This document shows, in pieces, positions 10,702 to 22,443 of a DNA stretch of 64,000 bases. The notes under the pieces were generated by a model that made no database searches, was not told the DNA's origin, and saw only the letters and a list, made by a program, of their open reading frames with translations. Source of the stretch: Larix kaempferi. Lineage: Eukaryota; Streptophyta; Pinopsida; Pinales; Pinaceae. Position numbers and translations under genes: made by a program. The stretch is taken from NCBI GenBank assembly GCA_027924585.1, contig BSBM01000994.1, positions 9,617,001 to 9,681,000 on the forward strand, in the 5' to 3' direction. Position 1 is the stretch's first letter, and each line of letters opens with the position of its first letter.

Positions 10702-11770
10702 AAAAGTCTCCTTGAAGTGACTCCTTCTCTAGTTGCAATAGAAGTTTATGAGAACTTTGGTTTCTCCTATTCATATGCAGTTGATCCAAGAGAATACATT
10801 CGAAACCTCCATTGTTGAAGAAGAACTCAGATACTTCATCCTCTCATCAGTTTTCTCCTTCATACTTCAGATATTGGGGATCCTATGCTAGTCATTGGTG
10901 TGTAAGAAGGTGATCTAATGGTTATTTAGAAGTCCAATATGCAGTGTGAAGCTATTAGTTGCGCTCTTACTTCCACTGTCCAGGTTCATGCCAGTTCCTA
11001 CATGATTTCCAGCACATTTCCTCAAGAATTTGGACACCTCTTTGTTCTCTCATATGTCTTTTTATTCAAATTCTAAATATCACATCCAGTTGTTGCATCT
11101 CATTCACACTCAGAGCCTCTCATTAGTTCAAATTTTGGTGTGTCATTGGATGCTGTAGAAGTAGAATTATAGTATGGATTGGATGCATTTGCTCTCACTA
11201 TCATGCTTCTAGTCCACTGCATGATTATGATTGGAACTTGTTCTCATAGTTGCACAGAAGATGGAGGACATCACCAAGTCTCATTTGTACCTGATCTCAG
11301 GAAGTTCATGTCTAATGAGCACCTGCATTTGCTCTTCTATCAGTGGATCTCAGTTGTTCTACATGGATACATTGTCCATCATGCGGTTGTTTATGTTCCC
11401 GATTCAGTTGAGCACACTCCACTTCTTCCAACTTGTATCAGACACCCGCCAATCTACTTATGCTTTTAAATCCTACTCTCAGTTGTCTTATCGACCTTCA
11501 TTCTCACTCAGTGATACCCTATATTCATGCATCATTTCCTAGATCTAGTCTTAACTCGGCTCATGATTTTCTCCTCTTTCTAATTACCATCGACAATCTC
11601 TTGCATTTATTACACCATGTCCCATCACTACGACCGTTATTGTGGTCTTTAATGTTCACACTTGTGAAACGTGTCGCATTTTTCATTGACTTATTTCCTA
11701 CGCTTACATCTTCTTCGCGCATCTCTTCCTTGCATGGTCCCTTGCATTTTTTATTTTCTAATTATTGTGT
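10702..11770. other. No recognised gene
   Basis: An open frame at 11179-11469 (+, 96 residues) and overlapping ones have no motif I recognise. The stretch lies just beyond the integrase end of the reverse-strand gypsy relic and may be its decayed 3' part. Confidence 0.5.
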
Positions 11771-13975
11771 GTAAGGGCGGCTGTCCCTATACAATTTCAA
11801 CCGACTCCCATTCATGAATCCTTCTAGGTTTCCCTATTGAGTTTCTCAAGTTAAAAGGCCCCTACTTTTGTGACATACTTTATCACATAAGGACCCATCC
11901 AATGCATTCTGAAATTACCTAGATATTTCATGAACTTATTGTCATACATTAGAACCAAGTCTCCTTTATTGAATTGCTATTGCCTAATATTTCTATCATG
12001 CCAATATTTCTTGTGTGCTTTCTAGACTTGTTGATGAAATCACGTGACAAACCAGTCTTCCTCTAGTTCCATTAATTGTGACAATCTCCTTTCCACTGCA
12101 CCGTTATCTATTAGTTTAGTCAACATAACAATGCGCAAGCTCGGGGCAATAAAATACATATACCAACTTGAATGGTGTCTATCCTATCAACTTCTTTGAT
12201 GTTGTCCTATAAGTCCATAGTATTGCAGTGATCCTCAAATCCCAACCATCCGTATTGAAATTGCAAATCTTTGTTAACACATTCTCCAAGATCTGTTTAT
12301 GGGCTTCCACTGTACCATTTTCTTGCAGATGATACGTAGTGCTCTTCTGATGGTAGATATGAAATTCTTCAGTTATTGCTGTAATTGTCTTATTAAATAA
12401 ATGAGTCCCTTGATCACTCATTAAAATCCTTGGATACCCAAACTATGTCACTACATTCTCAAACAAAAACTACACAGTTGTTTGTGTGCTACAATCCTTC
12501 ATTGGTTCTGCTTCAACCCAACTAGCTAAGTAGTCTGTTGCAGTGATGATGTATCTTCCTAGGATGACCGCTTTGGTGGTGGATTTATCATCCCAACAAA
12601 GTCCACCACCCATTTATCAAATGGATATAAATTTACTTGTGGCATCAAGGACATCTCATCCCTCCTCAATGGTTTCCGTACCTATTGGAAGATGTCACAT
12701 GTGTGGCAGTATTCATTATAATCTCTATGTACTGTAGGCCACCACAGAACTGCACGCAAAGTATTTTGCGCAATCAAATTTCCTGCATAATGGTTTCTTA
12801 CCACTCCTTCGTGGGATTCTCTCAGAATCATAGGCCTTTTGCTTTCTAAGATACATCGTCGCAGGATCCCATTTGCGCCCATCTTATACAAATTTGTTGC
12901 AATCAACTGATAGTCTGTCGCCTTTACCACCAATTGCTTTTTCTGTGCAACAATATATCCCTATGGTGTTACTCCTGTCATTAAGAACTGTGCAACTTCT
13001 AAAAAATATTCATCCACCAAATGAACTGCAAATAAGTGTGCATCTGGTAAAATGTCATCTAGTTCCCCCACAGCTTCCCCTGTCTCAATGCATGACAAGT
13101 TGTCAAGTCCTGAATTCAACTTTCCATGTTTAACTACTATTTCAAAATCATATTCTTGGAACAACAACAACCATATGTATATCTCTCCCCCCCAACACTG
13201 GCTTGTTAACACGGTATCTCAATGTAGAATGGTCAGTGTACATATTGAATTTTGAGCCTAGTAAGTAATGCATGAACTTCTACAGCGCATACACCATTTC
13301 CAATCCTTTGCTCTCTATAGTGGTATAGTTCCTTTCTGCAGTTGATAGCTTCCTACTTGCAAAGACAATGGGGTGATCCAAATCTCCTTCCCCTGGCTGT
13401 GTTAACAACCTAACACTTCTCCTAGCGCAATTTATGATGCATCCACATGTACATGAAACTCCTTTTTCCAATCAAGAAACACCAAATTATGCTTCTATTG
13501 TCATTCCTCGATCCATTGGAACTTAGCATATTTATTTCAATGATTTCTCAAGTGGGGTTGTGATATGCACATATCCTTTGATAAATTTTCTATAATACCT
13601 TGTATGTCCTAGCATGACACACAACTGTCACACCATTGTAGGTGGTGGTAAGTCCACAATCATTATAATCTTCAGTAGATCCAACAATAGTCCCTACCTG
13701 CACACTACATGGCCCAATATAATACCAAATGGTGCACAAAAAATGCACTTAATTAGGTTTAATGAGATCTGATACCATCTGCACTGATCTAGCATCAACC
13801 TTAGGACTTTGCTATGATCCTTCAATAGACTAAACATTATCTAGTCATCCAAGTATACTTCTAGAAATTTGTGGATAAACTCTTTAAATGCTACGACAAC
13901 TACCCAAGAGAATATGGCTGGTGCATTCTACAACCCAAATGGAATTACTGTATACTGGTAACACCTCCACTCTTT
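11771..13975 (-). pseudogene. Decayed Ty3/gypsy pol (RT to integrase)
   Basis: Read on the reverse strand, domain pieces follow in normal order with many stops. RT around 13975-13520 contains VYLDD-like remains and LGHVVCR-like, DPAKI-like pieces. RNase H (13471-12961) shows LTQPGEGDLDHPIVFASRKL and YDFEIVVKHGKLNSGLDNLS. The integrase zinc domain (12933-12682) shows GVVRNHYAGN, RAVLWWPTVH and CHTCD. The integrase core (12421-12179) shows SDQGTHL and [11 protein letters not shown]. The C-terminal part (12100-11771) shows GDLVLMYDNKF and ends near NGSRLKLYRDSRP. This differs clearly from the gypsy at 1549-10701 and belongs to another lineage, possibly Tat-like. No LTRs were found for it. Confidence 0.8.
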
Positions 13976-14345
13976 CGCAAATAGAATAAATATTTATAAA
14001 TAATACATTTTGACAAAAAGACCTCATTATAAGCTTAACATCTCACTTACAAGGTAGTTAAGATAGACTTGGATCTTTTTAACATAATAAACATTCATAA
14101 ACAATACAATCTAACAAACATACTACTCTTTATGAGCTCAACATGTCACTTATCGAACCACCATGAAGTGGAGGATAGCCTCCATCCCACAACCATTTAG
14201 GCCAAATCTAATTGAAAGTTTAAGAAAATACCTATCAACAAATGTCATAACTTCTCGTTGAACCATCATTAAAATCGTGCCTTCCTACTTATCTAGAATG
14301 CTACTCAAACTCCATTTGAAAATGTATTTTCAAAAATTCAATTAG
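13976..14345. repeat. Dispersed repeat, also present near 27.2, 29.7 and 30.5 kb
   Basis: 13980-14110 aligns with 27228-27365 and 29695-29830 (shared pieces such as ATTTATAAA.AATA, GGTAGT.AAGATAGA and TTTTTAACATAATAAA). It contains about two internal ~103-bp units. 14213-14343 aligns with 30533-30655 (TAAGAAAATACCTATCAACA and CAGAATGCTACTCAAACT-like pieces). The repeat interrupts the gypsy RT. Its class is unknown. Confidence 0.65.
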
Positions 14346-14403
14346 TGTTTCAACTCAAGTATAAAGGTAGGTCAAGATAGAGGGTTAAGAACAACATGAA
14401 AGT

Positions 14404-14812
14404 TTGTACAGGCAAATTTTATATAGTCATATGGATTCTGTATGGAATAGTCCCGACAATCCTACGGAACAGGTCCTTATAGTTGTACAGACAGTTTGTA
14501 CAACTGGTTGTTTTTTCATTTTTGGAAGGTATATTTTTCCTCAAAAAGTGTGCAAATCTATTTCATTTGGGTGTACCAAACAACTGTTAGTTTGACAGTT
14601 TGTGGAGGTTTCCTGGTAAGCTTTGAATTGTTAATGAAGTTGAATGGAAGGAGTTTATGTTTTGTCCATTATGTTTATGTTTTCTGTGTTTAGTTCCCAA
14701 CTATATGTGTGATCAGTGCTACGTGAAGAATTTAATTTTTGCAATTAAATAAACCATTTTGTTTAGTTGATAACGCAAGGACAACAATGACCTAGGGTTT
14801 TGAAAAATAACA
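14404..14812 (+). mobile_element. Partial Ty1/copia LTR
   Basis: The right edge is firm: ...AAAAATAACA is followed at once by TGGTATCAAAGC (14813-14824), a one-base variant of the initiator tRNA-Met primer site. The left edge is unclear and may be truncated. The short open frames inside have no homology. Confidence 0.5.
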
Positions 14813-15470
14813 TGGTATCAAAGCTTCTTTGATTTAGAGGATCTAAAGAGTTTATGGTAATAGGTCAATTGCTAGAACCAATTGTTGGGAAACAAGGCCA
14901 ATAGTTAGGAGGTCTCAGAGGTAGTGCTTATTGGATTTGGGAGTTTGTTTGTAGATCAAAGATAGCATCAACTAGCCTAAGTTCAAGGATAGGTTGGAAG
15001 GTGCCTCGAATTTCCTATCAGGAAAAGTCAAGGAAACTCTTCTATTAGAAGAGAATGATCTCTAGGATATCATCAAGGATGTTGTGACTTCATTAATCGA
15101 TCCGTAGGCTTTGGAAACTCACAACAAGAAATAAATAAAATCCAAGAAGATGATCATGGATGTTATAAAGGATAATATGATCCCTCATATATCCGAGAAG
15201 AAGATGGGGAATGTGATGTTCGATCCCCTAGTTAGCCTTATTAGATTGAGAACATAAATAGGAAGATAATATTGCATTACAAACTCATATTTGTGCAGAT
15301 GACTAGATCATACATAGTCACGAGTTACTTGATGTTCACTTTGATTCGTGATAAACTTGCAACAATTTGGGAGAAGGTTGAAGACAAAGAGATAGTGAAC
15401 ATAACATTGAATGAGTTCCCATCTCAATGGGTAACATTTGTTCATGGTGTTTGTTGTTTGACTAACACAA
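14813..15470 (+). pseudogene. Ty1/copia gag relic
   Basis: After the primer site, stop- and frameshift-broken pieces read as copia gag. They include PKFKDRLEGASNFLSGKVK (about 14980), LEENDL.DIIKDVV, and, in another frame, DKLATIWEKVEDKEIVNITL then NEFPSQWVTFV (15345-15450). These match the DQLA.IGE-type and TLNGFP-type blocks of copia gag. The relic ends where the reverse-strand copia LTR begins. Confidence 0.65.
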
Positions 15471-15489
15471 AGTATTTCTAGAAGATCAA

Positions 15490-17345
15490 ACACCTTAAGC
15501 AACTGCTTACAGAAACAAATCACAGATCACCACACCGATGTTTTACATGGTTAAAACAATCATAGAAGGAAATAGTCCACAACCCCAACCAAATAGATAC
15601 TTGCGGAATTATATTAAATCAAAGCAAAAAATATTTTACATATGCGTTTCTCACAATTGATCATTAAGAAAATGAGCCTTGATCTCAGAAACAGTCCATG
15701 GCCCTAGCTAAATAGTTACTTAAGGCAATAACAGGTGCTAAGCCACATATTAATAGACATTGATATTGAAGTGAAGATGAATTGTCAGATCACTTTATGT
15801 TTTGAACACATCGTGACCGTCAGATTACATAAGTACAAATGCATATTAAAGAAACACTTTACCTAAAGACACATTATACCATATTGATCTTAACTAACTC
15901 CTAAGTGTCTAAATATCCCAACATCCCCCCTTAAGAATAGATATGATTAAAGGATTTATAAAAGTGACACAATAGGAGAAGGAAGGAGTCATTATAGCCT
16001 ATCCCCCCTTAATGACAAATTCCTGAACTCATAACATACATCGAAGTTTAGAAAACTTCACTTCTATAAAAGACATTGTGAAGATGTTCGCAATTTATCA
16101 TCTGTAGGGAAAAATAGCACTTCAAGAACACGATCTTGAATAAGATTTTGATGAAGTGAATTTTTATCTCGTCATATTTACTATGATGATGTATAACTAT
16201 ATATTTGATAGCATGATGACACTTTGATTGTCACACCAAAGCATAGTCATATGTTGCTTCTAAAATACAAACTCTGAAAAGATATGCAAGAAATGAGAGG
16301 AAGACCAGTCACCATTTTTTTATTACATATTTCTGCCAATGAGCGAAAGTTTCAATGACCAAATGACTTGTGCCAAAGTTTACTAAAGTCATCTCTATGA
16401 GCAATAAAAATCGATGGAAAAGGTGATGAACAAAGTTGTTGAATCTATACAACTTGATAATATCATCAACAATTCCAATTGCTAGGACACACTTTAGGAT
16501 CTTTAAAATCCTTGTTTACAACTTGGTGAGGTGTAAACTCTACAGTCCTGCCTTCACCAAAATGAGTGATTTCATAAACTGACAACAAATTGCAAGAAAT
16601 TCTTGTAACACATAATGCATCGTTGAATTGACCATCATCTAGTTGAACAGTTCCAAATCCTACATCATTAAGAGATATATCATCACCAATAAATATTTTT
16701 TCATGTTACATTCATTTAGAGAAAAAAATGGCTTTATCATTAGCCATATAATACAATGCTATAGAATCAATGAGCCACATAAACGAAGAAGAAGAAGAAG
16801 TAGCTTCTCCAAGTGTCTTTGAATCACGAGTCTTTGAAACTTGAGTTAAAAGATAATAGGCATGCTAGAAATAAACATGTTTGATGTTGATCTATGGGAT
16901 CACCGACAAGATTACCAATTACTTTGTATGTTGTACGGACACGTCTAGGAAGCGTTGTGCTGGTGTAGGTTCATGCTCAATGGATCCAACTGGAGGATTA
17001 TGAGTAGGAGATGGATTTTCATCCTCGCTTCCATCATTTGAAGAAGAAACTAAAGTAGGATTAGAAACAAAGAAGTTGGGAATAGGTGGCACACGTGTTG
17101 AAGGTGGCTCGTAAACCAAAGATGGCACTAATGTCTAAATAGGCTCACAGGCCAAGATATTTTCATCAAATTTAACATCTCTTCTGATAATAATGTCATT
17201 GGATTTTGGTGGAAGAAGTCTATAACCTCTTAAATCTTCAGAATATCCAACAAATATGCACTTCTCACTCTTAATTTGTAATGCTTTCTGTTTTTCATCA
17301 GGAATGTCAACCCATGCTTTACTACCAAACACACAAAAGTGGTTT
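15490..17345 (-). mobile_element. Scrambled Ty1/copia deletion derivative
   Basis: On the reverse strand the pieces come as: integrase end (17332-17135: VFGSKAW-like, KSEKCIFVGYSEDLRGYRL, RRDVKFDEN); linker (17128-16919); protease/pre-integrase (about 16900-16310: ALYYMANDKAIFFSLNE and LYRFNNF then HWQK); then the RNase H tail (about 16230-15960: KNSLHQNLIQDRVLEVLFF and KFSKLRCML-like). A polypurine stretch and the LTR follow, TGTTGGGATATTTAGACAC starting at 15923 and running down to about 15490. Most of integrase and all of RT are missing, and protease follows integrase, so the copy was rearranged as well as deleted. The linker frame at 16919-17128 is open but is only a fragment. Confidence 0.7.
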
Positions 17346-17533
17346 ACATATGGTTTATTGTCACTCTATGCTTCTTCCAATGTAGTATAGTTTAAATCCT
17401 TGTTGGGAGTTTGATTATCTATGTAATTGACACAACTAATGTCTTTAGCCCAAAATTGAAGACTTAATCCCTTAACTTGGATCATACAATTATCCATTTC
17501 CTTTAACTTGTGATTGTTTCTCTCAACAACACT

Positions 17534-17834
17534 GGTATGTCCGCATTAAAATATACACGCCTATATGTCTGCATTAAAATATACACACTGATGCATTGAC
17601 AATGATTGTACGCACTGGTGCTTATATAAACAATGCACCAATGTTGTTACAATATAATATAATCATCGGTATGTTTGCATTCAAATATACTCAATGATAC
17701 ATTGATAATGAATGTACGCAATGGTCCATTGAAAACGAATGTACACATCGGTGCGTAAATATAAGAACACACTGGTGTGCATATATAAAAACGCACCGGT
17801 GTTGTTATAATATAATATAAGCACCGATATTTCT
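17534..17834. repeat. Two-and-a-half units of a GGTATGT-type tandem repeat (third unit split by a MITE)
   Basis: Units start at 17534, 17668 and 17826 with GGTATGT(C/T)(T/C)GCATT and contain TATAATATAATA and GCACCG-type ends. The third unit is interrupted after a few bases by the MITE at 17835 and resumes at 18125-18240. The repeat adjoins the end of the copia integrase fragment. Confidence 0.7.
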
Positions 17835-18125
17835 CAAGGAAAATTTTAAGGATCCATAATTTTCTTAAAGTGTAAAAGCCTTAATGAATCTTACTAATCC
17901 TTAAAATTCCAACTATAAAACGTTGGGAAATATTTTTCTAAAAAGATTCAAATTAAGGGTTTTATATAGTTTTTGGATAATTTTTGGCATATTTTAGAGT
18001 AAATTTTTTATCCCATGGAATTTAGGTGAATTAATTTAGAAAAAAATGGAAATTAACGAATCTTCTTGGAAAAAAGGGTAAAAACTTAGTCCACGAGCTA
18101 AATTTTGCCCCTAAAATTTTCCTTG
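17835..18125. mobile_element. hAT-like MITE, copy 1
   Basis: About 291 bp, starting CAAGGAAAATTTTAAGG and ending CCTAAAATTTTCCTTG, i.e. inverted termini of about 14-17 bp. The flanks are ATATTTCT (17827-17834) and GTATGTCT (18126-18133), a degraded 8-bp duplication (6 of 8). No coding capacity. It shares its ends and the internal GCTAAATTT.GCCCCTAAAA block with the copy at 23734-24021. Confidence 0.65.
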
Positions 18126-18239
18126 GTATGTCTGCATTAAAATATATGCATCAGTGCATTGGCATTGGATATACACATCTGTGTGTATTATTTATATAAG
18201 ATGGTGACTAATGTGCATTATAAAATAATAGAGCACCGA

Positions 18240-18425
18240 AAAGAAAAAAAACCTTTGCTAAAACCTCCAACCGCCCATAATTTTTTTGTTATAGTGAATA
18301 TCCATTATAACCTCCGTCAAAATCTTCACTACCAGAAACAAAGGTTGTAGCAGAGCTTTTTTGACAATTTTTATCAATCTTGTAACACTAAAAACCTCCG
18401 CTATAGGGTGTTTTCCTTGTATTGC
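18240..18425. mobile_element. CACTA-like terminal sequences
   Basis: CACTACCAGAAACAAAGG starts at about 18328, and a second end, CACTATAACAAAAAAATTAT read on the reverse strand, starts at about 18298. Both are followed by GCGGAGGTTTTAGC- or GTAGCAGAGC-like subterminal motifs of the sort seen in plant CACTA elements. The tail near 18424 (TTCCTTGTATTG) is an imperfect matching terminus. Target duplications are not clear, so this may be two overlapping small derivatives. Confidence 0.35.
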
Positions 18426-18466
18426 TAGTCTAAAATAAATTTCTAAAATTTTCAACTCAAGAATGT

Positions 18467-18478
18467 GCTCTAATACCA
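18467..18478 (-). other. Primer-binding site next to the lower LTR
   Basis: The plus strand reads GCTCTAATACCA, i.e. TGGTATTAGAGC on the reverse strand, a one-base variant of the initiator tRNA-Met site. It lies two bases beyond the end of the LTR at 18481-19268, so this LTR served as a 5' LTR for sequence below it. Confidence 0.7.
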
Positions 18479-18480
18479 AA

Positions 18481-19268
18481 TGTCATGTACCTTAATAACA
18501 TAATAAGAAATTTAGAGAAAAAATAATAGAATAAAGAAATATTTTATAATGAAAATGACATAATTACCACATCAATAGACAAGTGTAAATAACCACATAT
18601 CACAAGAGCAATACCTTTATTGATGAAATCAATTTTCACTTGTCTCTTTGAAAGGGAAACCTCCAAATGAGCAGAGCTCTAATTACAATATACTTCACAA
18701 GACATCTTATTGCATTGCTTCCACTCATTTAAATAGTTTCTAGTGAAGAAACTTTCTAGTAGGCATAAAATTGTAGTAAGCTTTCTTAGTGAAGGAACTT
18801 CTATTAGGAGGAACATTCTAGTAAGTCTTCTTACAAACTACATATACTTCATGGGCCTTATTTAATATAGATGGTCTCAATATATATAAACCTATATATC
18901 TATTTAAGGGGTTTAAAGGACCCTGACATATATAAGCCAATCAATTCTTATTGCCACTTCGTCCATCATGTATAGTGAATACTTGTGAATGAGGTTGCCC
19001 ACAAAAATACTCTTTGCCTCTCCAAGTTCCCTCCCAAGCTTCTCTTAGTCTGCCCAACTAATGTGAGCTGCCAATGCTTATGGTGAATGCAACCTTTAGA
19101 CAAAGTCATCTGGCATGTTCATGGTGTTCCTTTCCAATGGTCCAAGGAACTACAAAACTCACTCATCTGGCCATTAACCTTATGTCATGTCTATCCATGC
19201 TGACCAACAACCACAAAGGTGATCATGTGGTGGAGGTGCCTTGAGATTTCCAAAGCAAGGGGCTTACA
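18481..19268 (-). repeat. LTR (lower copy) of a reverse-strand element
   Basis: About 788 bp. On the reverse strand it starts TGTAAGCCCCTTGC and ends GGTACATGACA. The part at 18950-19268 aligns with 24410-24731 (shared CCATCATG.ATAGTG, TTTGCCTC.CCAAGTTCCCTC and CTCATCTGGC). On its upstream side is a polypurine tract (19269-19280, TAGTGGGGGGG read in reverse). Confidence 0.7.
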
Positions 19269-22098
19269 CCCCCCCACTAAAAGTCATTTATGCCCTTAGT
19301 AACATCCAAAAGAACTTGATGTCCTCCAACTCTATTGTCCAAACTCATGCATCCATATGTAGTTGGCTTCTCCAACCAATCCACATTACCTCTAATCGAA
19401 TACTTATGCAACTACTTAGTATCCGTTGCTTCCTTCAAACATAGGAACTTTGTCCACAATGTTTCTTGGATTCCACTGTCGTAGTTGCTACCTCTTGCTG
19501 CGATCACTATCTAATGTTGCTACAACTTGTTTATACTATCATGTCATTTTAACCCTTACTAAGACTATTGTCCAAATGTATAGGTGTTGTACTCTCGAGA
19601 CCTTCTACTATTTTAGTACTTAGCTAATTCTGCCATGTATTTGCACACTATTGACCTCCATGTTATGAACTATTTGGATGATTAGTCCAACTATCACATC
19701 CATCGCATAAGAATGCATGTCTACATCTCAAAATTAGTCATTTCAATTCACACTTCACTCATCTTGTACAACTCTATTGAACCAAGTAAATGTCACCACC
19801 TTCACCTCGATACTATCATATTATTGCAGCAACTCAAAAACGTTTCCAAAGCACCTTTGGAGGTGCTCTAGGTTCCACCGCTTGCTCCTAGGAAATGATC
19901 TACTTCACGATGTAACCCACATAAATGATTTGGAAAGTGTCTACCAAATCCACTACCAACTGAAGTGGCTAACTTGTCCTCCATGCTCAAGTATTTCAAA
20001 ACTACCTTCTTCTCCAATAGTCTGCAACCCAATTCTTTTAATCCAGACAATCATTAGCTGGAAGTCATAAATCCCCATGTCTAGTCTACAAAACTCTACA
20101 ATATTAGTTGGGCCTGTGTCTAGGAAGTATTCCTCTTCCACTATTGCACCCAACTAAAATTCTTGAATTTCCATTTGCAAAGGTGCCTTAGTCACCTTCA
20201 CAACTTCTTGTTTCTTCTTCTTGGATTGCCTCTGCGCTAAATTTCTCATACACTTATTTGGAGGTACTCAAGCCTTCTCAACATTCTTGTCTAAGCATTG
20301 CAAAACCTTGGAAAAAATAGAAGTGTCACTCTCAACTTGTTGATATTGAAAAAGATGAATATCACGTAACTTGTGTAAGGATTTGTGAACTTATTCCTCA
20401 ACCATGCCACCATCTTGAAACATAGAGACTAGTTGGGTGAGTGCCTTTGTGCACTACTCATACCCAACACATTTCTATTTTCCCTCAAAAGTGAGAGTTC
20501 CATATGTCCTACCTCTTCTTGTTCACAAGTATATGTGCTACAAGGTGCATCCTAAATGAGTGTCTTCATTGTTAACCTCCACAACTACTATTAGTGCAAG
20601 TGTCATCATGTCTCTAATGTCTTGATTTTGGTCATCCAAAGTGCAAAATGGTTTAATATTATTCAATACTGACTCCACCAAGGTCTCCAATGTTGTCAAC
20701 CTCTGCTTTGTATGGTCTTCACAATCTCTGGAACCCAAGGTTGCTTTATCAAGAACCAACTTCTCTTGTTGTTGTGTGGTGACATAAGGCTAGTCTGTGG
20801 ACTCATGGTTTCCTAATCAACCTCATGGTTGACATTCTTGGCACCCTAAACCACAAGTCTTGGCTTCGTATAAGAACATAAAAAATTCTTATGGGGAACT
20901 TAAATAACCTTGGCAAGCCTGGGAAGTCTCTTGCTCCAAGATGATTGTATGATCATCCAATGGAGCCATTGTTAAGTTCAAATTGTAAACCATTCCCCAA
21001 CCTTCAAAGTTTTGAAACAAACTACTCTTTCTATTGGACTCATTGCTAATTTCACCACCTCAAATGTGGCTATGCTTCTCTCAATATTACAGTGAAGTGT
21101 TGTACCAGTGGTTCGTTTACTTACAAATCTATGGGTTGCATATGTGAAAATCAAGGTTGCCACCTTTAATCCACTCATAGTTGCATTCACAAAAGAAAGG
21201 TTATTCATGTCTTCACCTTGCGAATTATGTCTATAACCTTCTGTCACAAAATTGTCCAGACCTATTCTCAAGGCACCTAGAATCTCCAATGCTTCCTCTA
21301 AAGTCTGTTGCACTTGGGTTTCTCCCAAGGCTATTGGCCTCACCATCTCTATTGGTTGCATTTGGACTTCTTCCAAGTCTTACAATTTGAATCGCCTTCA
21401 AAGGATAGTTAATGGAAAAATGATTCTAATTACAAAGGAAAAAAAAACAATATTCTTACCTATAGGCTTAGGCAATTTATGGTGCTCTTTGCTATGAAGT
21501 TGGCCTCCTTCCTTTTGAATGATTCCAAATTTTGTGCTCAAGTATCCACTTGGCATGTTAAAGTTTGTAACTTTTGAGTCCAAGCTTGATTGAGCAGGTG
21601 CACTAGTCTACTCTAGCTTTATCACATATGCTTGGTACATCATCTGGATCTCTTGAACCCAATGTTCCATGCTCATTGCCATGGATTCCATCTTGGTCTT
21701 CCATGGCTCTTTCTATGTGTTATCCATGTCGCAACCTAGAAGTGATTTGATTGTCCTAGGCACATATGAAAAGTTTGTCCAACTCTCAAGGGCTTGGTGC
21801 ACCTTGCTGCCTCAAGCCTACTCTTGTCCACTTATATAACCTATCATTGAAGCCTTCTACTTCCTTCCTGATCACATCGAAGAGTGATTGAGTCTTCAAG
21901 TTCTATGCAGACAAAATACCTTAGGTTCCTACTGTTCCTGGGAACAAATTCTACAATGTAACCAGGATTCAAGTTTCCTTTCATAACTACTTGCCAACTC
22001 ATCCCAAGGTCTTCACCCTACCTCAAGTTCACCTAGGCATGAGAAGTGTGCTTGAGTTGTTTTCCCCCAACTTCCCGTCAAAAGGTGATAAATAACTT
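19269..22098 (-). mobile_element. Internal region of a pol-less LTR element
   Basis: About 2.8 kb between a polypurine tract (19269-19280) and a primer site (22099-22110, TGGTATTAGAAC in reverse). On the reverse strand I find broken frames but no reverse transcriptase, RNase H or integrase motif. Near the primer site a stop-broken frame reads KTQSLFDVIRKEVEGFNDRL and YKWTRVGLRQQGAPSP, which could be gag-like. A second piece, SLDSKVTNFNMPSG to LPKPIGKN (21583-21400), has what could be an intron after it. Other short frames lie at 20538-20759 and 19868-20153. The whole looks like a non-autonomous element (LARD-like); the proteins are not recognised. Confidence 0.5.
20978..21376 (-). CDS. Unrecognised ORF in the pol-less LTR element
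   Basis: A 132-residue open frame starting MEEVQMQPIEMVRPIAL. It is acidic in its first half, with a possible helical stretch (QVQQTLEEALEILGALRIGL), and has no signal peptide, membrane segment or metal-binding motif that I can see. It has the same strand as the surrounding element and lies in its middle. A neighbouring frame (21583-21400) ends at an A/T-rich stretch that might be an intron. It could be a piece of a gag or accessory protein of the element or a captured host exon; I do not recognise it. Confidence 0.3.
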   Translation of the reverse strand: MEEVQMQPIEMVRPIALGETQVQQTLEEALEILGALRIGLDNFVTEGYRHNSQGEDMNNLSFVNATMSGLKVATLIFTYATHRFVSKRTTGTTLHCNIERSIATFEVVKLAMSPIERVVCFKTLKVGEWFTI

Positions 22099-22443
22099 GT
22101 TCTAATACCAATTGTCACATACGTGACAATGCTAAAGAGGAAAGTAGCTAACCATTGTTAAGCGCTAATACTAATTGTCACGTACCTATAGTTTTCCTAT
22201 AATTTTTTCTTCAAACCTTGGGGTTTCTCAACTTCACTTCAACACCTAATGTCCTACGACACTACCTTGCCTTGGCAGTAGGGGCTTGGACAAACTGCGC
22301 CTACTACAACTAGACTACACCTCTTTTCCTAAGTTCTACCCATAACTTTGTCTTAGACTATAGACCATCAAATACAACTAAGTCTACTTGACAACCAAGT
22401 TCATTCAATAGTTAGACATGTGTCCAATTGCAACCTTTAAAAC

